Positions 19,601 through 27,708 of a stretch of 64,000 bases of DNA are shown in pieces. The notes under the pieces are model-generated. The model saw only the letters and a program-made list of their open reading frames with translations. It was not told the DNA's origin and did not search any database. Position numbers and translations under genes: made by a program. Position 1 is the first letter of the stretch. Each line of letters starts with the position of its first letter. Source of the DNA: JAVJRN01 sp040218415 (GTDB lineage Bacteria > Bacteroidota > Bacteroidia > Cytophagales > Cyclobacteriaceae); the NCBI GenBank assembly GCA_040218415.1, contig JAVJRN010000060.1, positions 62,001 through 126,000 on the forward strand. The letters are read 5' to 3'.

Positions 19601-22600
19601 TTCAAATTTCATACCAATAGCCGCCGTACCTTCTATAGTACCTCCTCCTTCAAGGTGGCCACCAAATGAACCACCACCTGCAATGTCAAAACCGACACCT
19701 GCTCCAAGTGAACCATCAACTCCTCCGAAGTTATTGGCAAAAAATTCTTCTGAAACACTAAAGGTGGTACCTGCTTCTCTATAGGCATAGCTATCAGATC
19801 CCGGGGGATCACGCAGTATGAACTCAACCGTTTCGGGTGCCGCTGTAACAAAATTAGCCCCGGGTATCGCTTGAATACCCAGCACATAAGCTCGCTGTGG
19901 ATCATTAGTGGGGTCTGCTGGCCAGGTGACTGACTGACCATTCACTTCCAACGATACATTGATGGTTTTTGTAAAGCTGTTTTGCTCCTCACCTGTAGAG
20001 GTTATTTGTACAAAACTTGGATCCCCTCCTACAAAATCGTAGGTAGCTACCCCCTCCTCATTCAACGACTTTTGTGCACCCTGACCATATTGTTTTCTGC
20101 CATCTTCACCATAAATGAAAGGTGTACCTATGCCATTGTTGACAATAATATTCCCGTCCGTTACCGGAATTTCTATTTCTAATCCATTGTCTTTGTTGGT
20201 GTAAATTTCATTCGCTCTGATTTCCAATTGATAAAAATCATTGGTGAAAAAGGTAGGGTATGGAAGCTGCTCTAGGTCAATGGTAAGGTCTTCGGATGCA
20301 ACATTACCATAAATTGACTCTCCTGAAAATAGAGTATCACCAGCCGTAACGACTTCAAGCGTGGGAAGTTCACGATAGATAAAATCCCTCCTTGTATTGT
20401 AGAAAATGCTGTCTTTGACATATTCATAGCCTGTGGTATCGTACTTGTAAAGCGTTTCTGGTGTAAAGCCATTAAATGCTATGCCTACTTCGAATACTTC
20501 ATCTGCCGAGTTTGTAAACTGAACTAAGAGTGCATTGGGCAACTCGCTGTTTTCATTATAAGCGTTAGTCCCTGCATAGATCACATTGGCACTACTCACT
20601 CCGGTAGCAAACCTTCCCGAATTTGAATCAATGTAATAGGTTACTGTATCTGTATCATTTACCCAGGCATGACGCTCCGAGACCATTCCAGAAGTATTGA
20701 GGTTCCAGGAATAAAATATTTTCGAGTCAGAGATACTATCTACCCTGAAGTCTCCGATTGCCGCTTGCGAAGCAACTGTAGGATAGTTTTGTACCAGGAT
20801 TGGGGTAAGCGTAGAATCCATCTCATACAGACCTGAGTATGAAGTTTCACTGCGAAGGTTCAAAGAGGATATATCATTGCTTGCCACAATATCCAAATCG
20901 TCTTTGGACCATTTGACTGATGAAAAATTGTATTGCAATGGAGGAAGTTCAACCTCAAAAGTCCCAGCCAGTGAATCGGTTTCCACCCTTCTGCTCACTA
21001 CATTGTCTGTAGAGGTAATATCAAAATACGCTTCTCCAAGGTTGTTGATTTGATAAATGGAGTAAATACCATGATCTCTGGCACTGGTGCCTCCTGCCAC
21101 AGTCCCTACTAACTTGTGTAGCGTTTGGTCATACAATGCAATGCCGCTTACATCTGCCTGAAAATTGTGAAAGCCAACATTCGGCCAACGAGCACCATCA
21201 CTAAAAGTGTGGTTGTCTTTTTCGAATGAAATATAGTGAAAACCGATAGGAATACTTACATTGAAATATCCATCACTATCTGTGACAATTGGATTTTCAT
21301 TTTCATCCAATAGTGGTGTAGTTCCATCCGTGAGTATTTGCACCCCGGCAGATCCTACACTTCTAGTCCCTGAGCCAATTTCATCTTCAAAATCATAGAC
21401 AATTCTTCCTGATATTTCAAACGAAGAAATGTCTTCAAAATCAACCCCATTTTCTACATTATTACCCTCACCCAAATACAAGGTTTTGATCTGTGGGTCA
21501 AATTCATGCACGATTCCAGCCAAAGTAATGGTAGGAATGACCTGAAAATTTTGGCCATTACCTGCATAAGGAATCCCTTCAATGCTGTAACTACCATTAG
21601 ACTGAGTAAAAGCAGCAATTCCTAACTGAGTCCTGGATGGTACATCATCACTCCACAAAACTCCATCGCTGAATTCCCCATCATTTTTATAGAAGAAGCT
21701 GCCTAAATGTGCTGCATCATAGATGTATTTCCCTGCACCTTCCTGAATCTTCCAATAGGCAACCAAACCCGCCGAATTCGTTGAAGTAATTCTTCCATAT
21801 TCACGCTGAACTTCTTTGGCAGATAATGCCCGATTATAGATTCGAATTTCATCCATATTTCCCTGAAATTCATAACCGGGTGAGGTATAGTCTCCGATGA
21901 GAAATGAAGCATTGCTTTGATTAATGATTCTTCTTCCATCAGGCACAATTACTGTTTCTCCGGTTTGCTCACCATTTACATATAGATTCAAAGCTCCAGA
22001 AGCAGCTGAATAGGTACAGGTAAGATTGACCCAGTTGCCGATTTTGTAATCCTCAGCCGGAACCCGAACGATATGTGCGGTCTGGTCGAGCGTATCTCTT
22101 ACGAACATGAATGCTTCCGTACCATTGTATTCCAAACCATAACTACCTAATTTGAAAAGCATCACATTTGGATCCAACCGTGTAGGCTTCACCCAAGCAG
22201 AAAGGGTAAGAGCTGTATCTACGTTGATGTAGGGAGATGCCGGAACAGTAACTCTCGAATTGCCATTGAAATACAAGGATTTTCCGGGTGTCTGATTGGT
22301 AGGCTCCACCACCACTTTGACATCTGGTACTGCTATACCTCCTGAATAAGTGACACTTCCATTGATTACTGCTGTAGGCGATCGAAAACCAACAGCATAG
22401 GCTACTCCGCTATCTGGTAGGTTTTGATGAAGGTTGCGCAAGCCCACGACAGATTCTATGGGAAAGGAGCTTGTAGTCTCAAATCCGCATTCAGTTTCTA
22501 TGACGCGTTCGGTCACAACAAAATATTCATAAATAGTACCTGCATCACCCCTGTCATGAATCCAGCTGCGATCATCTCTTCCTGGAGATTCTAAAAGCAC

Positions 22601-25324
22601 AGGTGAAACATCCGTACCCAACTCTCTGGCATAAACTCTAAACCGGTTGATATATTCTTCATTCTGCCCGGTCATTTCCCAAAACAATTCGGTTCTATCT
22701 CCGAAATATCCTTTAGAGGTAGATAGCGCTTCTCTTATGATCGTATTGCTTATATCCAGTGTATCGCGTGAATGTGTGCGGCCTGGTGAAAAATATCCTA
22801 TAGAATTACAAACTCCACCTCTCGCTGCTATGCGATAAGTGTATTGTAGACCCTCTGTTACATCATTGTCTGTATAGTTTCGCAGTGAGCCATTTAGGTT
22901 GCCAGCTATCGTTTCGAATTGTCCATCCGTCTCTTGTCTTTGGATAATAAACGCATCAGGGCTTGAAGCTCCCTGCCAATTCCAGTCCACTGATATTCCT
23001 CCATCACAATCTGCCTGCTCGGTGAGAACACCTACAGGTGCTTCAAGTTTTGGCAATAAAATACTTTGTGCCGAAGATGCAACACTTACCAGGCTTCCGC
23101 CAAAAGCTCTATCCAGCTGCATCTCGACATGGTATGAATAATTTTCACCATCAATCAAATCAGTTGCATCGTCTGTATAGCTAGAGGTTGCTTGTGCGCT
23201 TACTCTATTGATCAATTCGCCATCACGGTATATGGCTATATACTCTTGGTTTGGGTCGGATAACGTAGAGACATTAGCAGGTGGAATCCAAGCAATGTCT
23301 ACTTCACATTCGGTACCAGAAAGCTGTACAGATTGAAGGTTGATCTCCGGAAACCCAAAAAACTCACCATCCACTTGCGAAGCATCTACTTCTGCTCGGA
23401 TCTGGTTGCCTGTGAAAAGGCCATAGCCCTGCACACCATCACGTATCCACATGTCACCTTCCCAGAAATAGTTAAATGTACTTCCCTGATCCTCAGAGCT
23501 ATAAAAATGTCTAATTTGCATAAACAAATCTTCACTTGGACTGGCATCAGAAAGCTTTGAAATATTCGTAAAGTCAATGGTTTCAGTAAAGCTTCTTACT
23601 CTATAGGTATCCGCTGGACCTGTAAATATATGGTCTTCAATTGCAGTCTTACCCTGAAGATCAGATGGCAACTCCGTTCCTAACGATGTATGTTGTAAAA
23701 GCAATATCGGTTGCCAGCCAACTCCCGCAATCGACTGATAAAGTACCAATTCATCAGCATGATCATAAAATAATTCACCCTCACGTTTTTCTATCAATAG
23801 ATCTAAACTCACAAAACCACGCGCATCATGGTGCTCATTGATAATATCAATTTCGTCAGCCCCCGTATTGTTTTCATGATCACTTGTGGTAACAGCAACT
23901 GCTGAGCTTTCTTCACTGAAAATTGATCCCCCCTGCAATCGTTCATATTCCATTGCAATAGAATATGAATAGTCTTCGTCGAATGATATTGATGCGTCTT
24001 TATAAGAGCTTGCTGACTGTGATGGCACCCGTGTGACCAGAGTATCATTACGATAAATTCTTATGTATTCTTTGTGTTGATTGTCCGTATCAGAAAATAA
24101 GCCTGGGTCTTCCCAAGTTAGGTTTATTGTTTTAGATGGTAGATCCAATGAAACAGAGTTCAAGGTCAGGTTTGGTAGGTCAAAGGATGAGCCGTCGTTT
24201 CTAAGGGCGGTATTGATAGTCGCCCGATTATCACTCCCAATATCCTGTGAACCATTGTCGCTTCGAAAATTCCGCGTATAAAAATCTCCCTCCAGAGAAT
24301 AGTAATGATTGAGGCCGAACTCTTCATCTTTATAATAATGATTAAGCCTAAAATTGACATCACTGCTAGTACTATAGTTTTCATAATTGTCTGGCTCTGG
24401 CAAGTACAGTTCTTCGTTAAAGACTCGATATTTATAACTATCTCCTTCAGGGCCGAGAAAATCATACTCTTGCAATACAGTCATACCGCTCATCGATTCT
24501 GGGATAGCTGTACCTAGAGAATTATGCTGTATTAATAAAATAGGTTCCCACGCCTGACCCTCAGCATGATGATACAAAATCAGCTCATCTGCATGATCAT
24601 AAAAAACTTCATTTTCGCGTTTCTCCAAAGTGAAGTAAAGGTCAACCAAACCTGCATTTTGATGCTCAGCAGAAACAATATCTACTTCATCTGCAGCACT
24701 TTCATCTTCTTCATTCGCTTCCAATGTATAGGTTTTTGAAAAATGTTCTCCCGCTGAATCATGACTACTTCCTCCCGCGCCACGGTCATAATAACGACCC
24801 CATAACCTGAAACTGGACTCTCCTTGTAAGCTTGTAGGTAGTAGGTTTTGGAACTGATCTAAATCAAGTGATATGTGCATTTGGACTACATCCTGTGTCC
24901 CATTATAGGCCGAGGTATTTGATCTATTGAAGGATAAAGCAGGTCTGGTTTGTTGCCAGTTCTGCTCTTCATATGTCTCTGCTTCGAACCTATAATCTGT
25001 AAATTGATCATTATCATATTCAACCCCCAGATCCACATCTACTAATACTTGATGGCCAACGAAATAAATGATTTGACCATTCCAGGATAAATTGAGCTCT
25101 TCGAGAATGTCATGTATGTCGTCTCCATCCGGTGAACGATCTTCAAATTTGAGGTTGAAATAAATGTTTAGCGTACTTCCGCTTTCAATGAACTGAGGTT
25201 GTAATTCCCAGTAAGCATCAGCAGCTGTCTCAAAAGTTTGTGCTGAAATGCTGAGCGTAAATAATACGAAAGAAAAGAAAGTCAGTACCTTCCTTAGCGG
25301 GGACAATCGTTCGACGTAAATCAT
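13700..25324 (-). CDS. Giant (3,874 aa) multidomain T9SS-secreted protein with LamG domains and a central coiled coil
   Basis: Signal peptide ~1-29 (FFSFVLFTLSISA-Q). Approximate order: two copies of a ~280-residue unit (~210-480 and ~490-760) with FYDHADEL; FN3-like segments to ~960; LamG-like domain ~1010-1210 (FQGNMDEIRIYNRALS); beta-rich modules; Gly-rich patch ~1850-1910; coiled coil ~2240-2460; LamG-like domains ~2780-2940 and ~2990-3160; an NGECRG module ~3383-3485; two GW(Q/N)W(L/V)SF units; and a C-terminal type A sorting domain (YPNPVRNQLEIQ ... GVYMVQLEGD). It is probably an adhesin or surface-layer-like protein, but function is inferred from architecture only. A 14-bp FNR/CRP-type palindrome lies just before the ATG. 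No frameshift seen. Confidence 0.9.
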   Translation of the reverse strand: MIYVERLSPLRKVLTFFSFVLFTLSISAQTFETAADAYWELQPQFIESGSTLNIYFNLKFEDRSPDGDDIHDILEELNLSWNGQIIYFVGHQVLVDVDLGVEYDNDQFTDYRFEAETYEEQNWQQTRPALSFNRSNTSAYNGTQDVVQMHISLDLDQFQNLLPTSLQGESSFRLWGRYYDRGAGGSSHDSAGEHFSKTYTLEANEEDESAADEVDIVSAEHQNAGLVDLYFTLEKRENEVFYDHADELILYHHAEGQAWEPILLIQHNSLGTAIPESMSGMTVLQEYDFLGPEGDSYKYRVFNEELYLPEPDNYENYSTSSDVNFRLNHYYKDEEFGLNHYYSLEGDFYTRNFRSDNGSQDIGSDNRATINTALRNDGSSFDLPNLTLNSVSLDLPSKTINLTWEDPGLFSDTDNQHKEYIRIYRNDTLVTRVPSQSASSYKDASISFDEDYSYSIAMEYERLQGGSIFSEESSAVAVTTSDHENNTGADEIDIINEHHDARGFVSLDLLIEKREGELFYDHADELVLYQSIAGVGWQPILLLQHTSLGTELPSDLQGKTAIEDHIFTGPADTYRVRSFTETIDFTNISKLSDASPSEDLFMQIRHFYSSEDQGSTFNYFWEGDMWIRDGVQGYGLFTGNQIRAEVDASQVDGEFFGFPEINLQSVQLSGTECEVDIAWIPPANVSTLSDPNQEYIAIYRDGELINRVSAQATSSYTDDATDLIDGENYSYHVEMQLDRAFGGSLVSVASSAQSILLPKLEAPVGVLTEQADCDGGISVDWNWQGASSPDAFIIQRQETDGQFETIAGNLNGSLRNYTDNDVTEGLQYTYRIAARGGVCNSIGYFSPGRTHSRDTLDISNTIIREALSTSKGYFGDRTELFWEMTGQNEEYINRFRVYARELGTDVSPVLLESPGRDDRSWIHDRGDAGTIYEYFVVTERVIETECGFETTSSFPIESVVGLRNLHQNLPDSGVAYAVGFRSPTAVINGSVTYSGGIAVPDVKVVVEPTNQTPGKSLYFNGNSRVTVPASPYINVDTALTLSAWVKPTRLDPNVMLFKLGSYGLEYNGTEAFMFVRDTLDQTAHIVRVPAEDYKIGNWVNLTCTYSAASGALNLYVNGEQTGETVIVPDGRRIINQSNASFLIGDYTSPGYEFQGNMDEIRIYNRALSAKEVQREYGRITSTNSAGLVAYWKIQEGAGKYIYDAAHLGSFFYKNDGEFSDGVLWSDDVPSRTQLGIAAFTQSNGSYSIEGIPYAGNGQNFQVIPTITLAGIVHEFDPQIKTLYLGEGNNVENGVDFEDISSFEISGRIVYDFEDEIGSGTRSVGSAGVQILTDGTTPLLDENENPIVTDSDGYFNVSIPIGFHYISFEKDNHTFSDGARWPNVGFHNFQADVSGIALYDQTLHKLVGTVAGGTSARDHGIYSIYQINNLGEAYFDITSTDNVVSRRVETDSLAGTFEVELPPLQYNFSSVKWSKDDLDIVASNDISSLNLRSETSYSGLYEMDSTLTPILVQNYPTVASQAAIGDFRVDSISDSKIFYSWNLNTSGMVSERHAWVNDTDTVTYYIDSNSGRFATGVSSANVIYAGTNAYNENSELPNALLVQFTNSADEVFEVGIAFNGFTPETLYKYDTTGYEYVKDSIFYNTRRDFIYRELPTLEVVTAGDTLFSGESIYGNVASEDLTIDLEQLPYPTFFTNDFYQLEIRANEIYTNKDNGLEIEIPVTDGNIIVNNGIGTPFIYGEDGRKQYGQGAQKSLNEEGVATYDFVGGDPSFVQITSTGEEQNSFTKTINVSLEVNGQSVTWPADPTNDPQRAYVLGIQAIPGANFVTAAPETVEFILRDPPGSDSYAYREAGTTFSVSEEFFANNFGGVDGSLGAGVGFDIAGGGSFGGHLEGGGTIEGTAAIGMKFERVATTGATVERSLETTETITTNDQPIEIGASDVFVAKSHNLETGYAMRVQPLPLDECGGNCFGDVITMPNGNQFQMGVSVISYINPEGFPTYVVYTQNHIETVLIPDLIELRNTILAENPGFTSQLTPDHELYGTNNDDPKWGTLVSTSNYIKTEAADLTGASYTFNNGGDDTKVDSIRFFNQQIRLWEEALAFNEIEKWAAFNAGNQENVSLASGVQLERSVTNTASSVSMISLDVAMAVDVDLDISINAVVAVRANLDAELGLKTTSTSTRGQESANTFGYVLQDSDENDAYSIDIAAGVGGNSPVFSTVAGQTSCPFEPGLEMKYATSEFIDRAIIDRQAVIVKLTKSKNMTDILKTQIEEEIQAIQDDIEGLEADIKTYTESQIELIRAKADINEIIDDLQSIVKEIGENAANSLVQKAVGPVVGGVNDFIGTLQDIRIPVPFSSGISPFENIPSIPEPAATGDFAFDFSQLEDIMLKRLKDTEKIATETINRTTELNIQVQNRIKKRLLDLNNLTIRLNEFKLDLEKINNEIDAINQQIVQFQQLQGVLQSTTEPIMLSNATLQREKPTLQINGAKTAQVYNVPADESANFRLLLGNESESGDAQYYAIEVLDKSNPNGLVLRIDGETLNTPREFLVDGGSSITKVMTVERGPFEYDYEDVEVIIHSTCQYDPRSNTALIVDTVTFDVSYIPVCSNIAILSPQDNWVGNNISDGVLPVHIGEYDINSTGLEYIQIEYKASSSSDWLQVVRYYRDENIAGWADGDPTLPQTGNEFIYEWHFAEMGIVDGNYDLRVVANCDLAATESDIHSGLIDTVNPHLFGTPQPADGIYSSGDEIAIQFNEPINEGLIQPSYFEITGVLNGGAVRHDASVYFGGKSNEYMRIEQGINLTRKSFSIDMYVKRDGVGASVLLAQGGASDRSLVLGFDAADQPYMSVDGELLVSDIAITDDVWHHLAFVYDHANEDAIIYIDALENGIDNSYAQDYQSSGSIFLGKSSFGSELPFSGQVHELRIWNLPLSVAEVNIAATQRMTASQRGLIGNWRMEEATGEIARDMVRSKHAQVYGQWVIEPGGLAYNLDGINHIEASSPAFTSATDFTIEFWLKGAAVNDSVTFISNGRGDNNDSNGEGWHFGTDENSQLIIRHNNKSLETQQTILDNSWHHVAFTVNRIGNAVCYIDGEEVLSEPTNDLLGFGGSKLWFGARGWYEGTVENVDQLFTGSMDEIRIWSLAKRADHIQSEIQNKLNGNETGLVLYYPFESYQDIGGGIFSVSQDTDNQATTALAAENTLLGAAASHFVENTPTIKLPQPLQNVSFNYSSNNDQIILSPTVDAGVIENTTLTISLKKISDLNGNRLVSPITWTAYVDRSTLNWVEEEKDFDIALGEGVTFTAEIFNQGGNIEMFNLTNLPDWLSASPASGTVKPLTSQSITFTVSEGTNIGTYVQDIVMETSFGFDERLILNLNVYQNSPEDWVVNPQEYEYSMSVLNRIRIKGEFSRDESDLIAAFVNGECRGVASLEYITSQDNYQAYLSVYSNELTGESVNYRIWNASEGLVHTFVTNDASGVETFSADGFYGTILTPVIFDGGANIERTQEISSGWQWLSFNLTSTDFNTVSAFMAEFPSTEGDQVKSNQFYDQYDPVNGWVGTVSGNGGIQPGEMYKFSLKNAAKLKYRGEPVDPDINPIGLIEGWNWVSFLGQNLIPINQALANVTGLSVGDVIKSQREFATYGGSGVGWIGSLKVMEPGQGYMYRAAIAGDIVYPKVAATSRVQAPNYSYLTKAGLDATLFPDNMNMIVSTNVEYDYLLAMVGDEVRGIAMPEFNAVTGETAYFMTIFGDEPVALSFKGVYDRWEETLSVEEHVTFSGTNTYGTLAQPILMKGTMLNVSSSNFVNLYPNPVRNQLEIQLNSIFHSIKIISLSGKVFKSIEQISDLNKVLVDVSDLARGVYMVQLEGDQTISVKLIKE

Positions 25325-25335
25325 GATGTACAGTT

Positions 25336-25349
25336 TTGATTATAATCAA
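25336..25349 (-). promoter_or_regulatory. FNR/CRP-type palindrome upstream of the giant gene
   Basis: TTGATTATAATCAA is an exact match to the TTGAT-N4-ATCAA consensus of FNR-class regulators. It lies 11 bp before the ATG of the giant gene, where a bound protein would block transcription or early elongation. A single short palindrome can occur by chance in AT-rich DNA. Confidence 0.4.
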
Positions 25350-25520
25350 ATATTAACTGCCCACAAATTGGATATAAAGTCAGATTTTGACAAAAAACTT
25401 ACCCCTACAATACTGATACAGGTTAACGAAAAATTGGTTTCTTTATCGATTTTAGGCACTTTGTAATAAAAGCTGACCCTACAGGTTGTATTTTATCAGC
25501 AGTTAAATGTAATGCCCGCC

Positions 25521-27122
25521 CTACGACAATTCCTGAAGAAAAGTAAGCAGACTAGTGTCTGTATTGGCAATGCCTAGTTTCTTTCTGAGCCTTCGACGAG
25601 CTTGCTCAATAGCGTTCACAGATACCCCAAGGAGCGTCGCTATTTCTTTGGTGTTTAAGTTCATCCTTAAGTAAGCGCAGAGCCTCTGCTCATTTGGTGT
25701 AAGATATGGAAACTCGCTTATGAGTCTTTGAAAGAAATTAGGATGGACTTTCTCAAAATGCTCTTTCACCCTGTTCCAATCTTCTTCGGCATGAAGACTC
25801 TGTTTTACTTTTTTGGATAAATTTGGAGTATTTTTATTGCCGTTTTCTAAGGCATTTTGTATTTCGTGCAACAGCTGGTTTTTTTGTGTTAACCATAATG
25901 TTAATGTAGCGAGTTGCTGTTGCTCATTTTGCAGGTCTTTTTCGCGCAGTTTTAAGTCATAGTCTAGTTCGCGGTTTTTGGTAATCAAACCTTGTTTTTC
26001 TAGATCCGACTTTAATGCCCTTTTCTCAGCCTCAGCCTGAGCATTTTTATAGGTTGTAATTCTGTCTGCAAGGGCAAAGGACAACAAAATGGCTTCCAAA
26101 GAAGTACCAAACTCTGCCGATAGGTCCACAATTGGGCTGTATGGAACTGCACCAGCTCCCTTTAATACAATGAGCACCAGCCCGAACATGTACGGAATCC
26201 AGGCAATGACAAAGAAGCGTGCCGGTCGATAACCATTTTTCCATTGCCAAATGCCCAAACCAAGAAATGAGGGAACACCTAAAACAACCAACAACCTGCC
26301 GTAATTGGTCAGTTCAACAAATGTGAAGAAAAATGAACTCACTACCATGCCCATAGCCAAAGCAGTCACAAACCACAAGTACCGATCTACCATTTTGTTG
26401 GTTTTCGGGAAACTCAAAAAATGAGCTACAAATCTACTGGAAGCTGCAATGGATGTTCCTGCGCAAATCAAATAGATTCTATCATCTAAAACACTGTTAT
26501 TGGGCCACCAATAAACTACTGCATATCCTGCACGAATAGCAGCGACCAACCCACCTGCCGCCATTGCAATTATATAGTAAAGGTATGTGATATCCTGAAG
26601 TGAAAAAAACAGCATTAGATTGTATAAAATCAATGCTACGACAAAGCCGAAAAAGCAACCATAAAGCACATTTTCAACTAATGAATCAGAACGATAGTCT
26701 GATTTTGTCTTTACTCTAATCGGCACTATGAGCGATGCTTTCTCCTGTGCCCTGAGATACAAAGTATCGGCATGTTCATTCGACAACTCAAAAACTATAT
26801 TGCGAGCCTTTAATGGCCAATTCTCCACTGGCACTTCTCTACCTGCCCAATACTCCTTATTACCATTGATAAGCTTTATATTCTGAATACTGGAGTAGTT
26901 GATTATTACACTCAAAGCCTCTCCGACATAATCTTTTGGTAAAATGAGTCTGAACCAATGCGGGTAGGTGGTGTAGCCAAAGTATGGGCTACTGTAAGTG
27001 TTTTTGTCGAAAAGATGATGAGCTGGTGCAGACCTGATATCTTCAATGGTTAGTACTTTAGTTGTATCCGCCAGCCAATGAATTTTTAAATCGGTTCTAA
27101 GGTTAGATTTAGCATTCACCAC
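25521..27122 (-). CDS. 7TMR-DISM receptor with C-terminal LuxR-type HTH
   Basis: 533 residues from GTG at 27122. The N-terminal ~140 residues form a DISM extracellular-type beta domain (TTYPHWFRLILP). About seven membrane helices follow (~155-370: YGCFFGFVVALILYNLMLFF onward), then a coiled coil (~375-420) and a LuxR/GerE helix-turn-helix at the end (LTPNEQRLCAYLRMNLNTKE, ATLLGVSVNAIEQARRRLRKKLG). It probably senses an extracytoplasmic signal and binds DNA directly as a one-component membrane regulator. The frame stays open upstream to ~27200 and encodes a perfect signal peptide (ISSIFFLLLTVSIVVVNA) without ATG, GTG or TTG. The real start may be an ATT at 27182. Confidence 0.85.
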   Translation of the reverse strand: MVNAKSNLRTDLKIHWLADTTKVLTIEDIRSAPAHHLFDKNTYSSPYFGYTTYPHWFRLILPKDYVGEALSVIINYSSIQNIKLINGNKEYWAGREVPVENWPLKARNIVFELSNEHADTLYLRAQEKASLIVPIRVKTKSDYRSDSLVENVLYGCFFGFVVALILYNLMLFFSLQDITYLYYIIAMAAGGLVAAIRAGYAVVYWWPNNSVLDDRIYLICAGTSIAASSRFVAHFLSFPKTNKMVDRYLWFVTALAMGMVVSSFFFTFVELTNYGRLLVVLGVPSFLGLGIWQWKNGYRPARFFVIAWIPYMFGLVLIVLKGAGAVPYSPIVDLSAEFGTSLEAILLSFALADRITTYKNAQAEAEKRALKSDLEKQGLITKNRELDYDLKLREKDLQNEQQQLATLTLWLTQKNQLLHEIQNALENGNKNTPNLSKKVKQSLHAEEDWNRVKEHFEKVHPNFFQRLISEFPYLTPNEQRLCAYLRMNLNTKEIATLLGVSVNAIEQARRRLRKKLGIANTDTSLLTFLQELS

Positions 27123-27182
27123 TACAATCGATACTGTTAGCAGGAGAAAGAAAATCGATGATATTTTCTTATTTGAGTAAAT

Positions 27183-27708
27183 ACGCTGTACTAAGTTTTC
27201 ACGTAATATTAGGCACTTTTCAATATTATGTCAACCGTTACTGGAGCCAAAATTGTATGGTTTATCAAAAAAATAGAAGATTAAGGTATGATCTATCAAG
27301 CTTCCTTAGATATTTTATTTACTCGTGCAGTTTAAATCAAATGAACTATTTATTTAAAGAAGTATACCATGAAGGCATGAGATACTTTCAGCGATTGGTC
27401 GATCGACAATATAACAATATTCTATGCGCTATTAATCGGTTAATTACATGTTGAAATAAAAATGAGCACTTATTTATAAATCAGATAAAATATTGATCTC
27501 TGATAATTGAAATTATCAATTTTCAAGCTGCCGTTTAACAAATTCATAAACAGAAATGAACATATTCGTTTTTATCCACATTTTACCCACATTATCAACA
27601 CCTCCTTTTAGAATAGCCATATAATCCTGACTATTAATGCGTTATATCATGAATGTTCAAGTTTGAAAGTGTGGATAACCTTTTCAAAATGAAAAAGCAC
27701 TAAAAAAA
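27183..27708. other. Intergenic stretch with no supported gene
   Basis: About 500 bp of AT-rich DNA between two minus-strand genes. A 98-codon plus-strand frame (27158-27454) has an improbable composition and antisense-overlaps the receptor's signal peptide region, so I do not accept it. I see no RNA gene, repeat or clear terminator. Confidence 0.5.

Noticed and set aside
27158..27454. 98-codon plus-strand frame
   Set aside because: Improbable composition and antisense to the receptor's signal-peptide region; no promoter or conservation hint.
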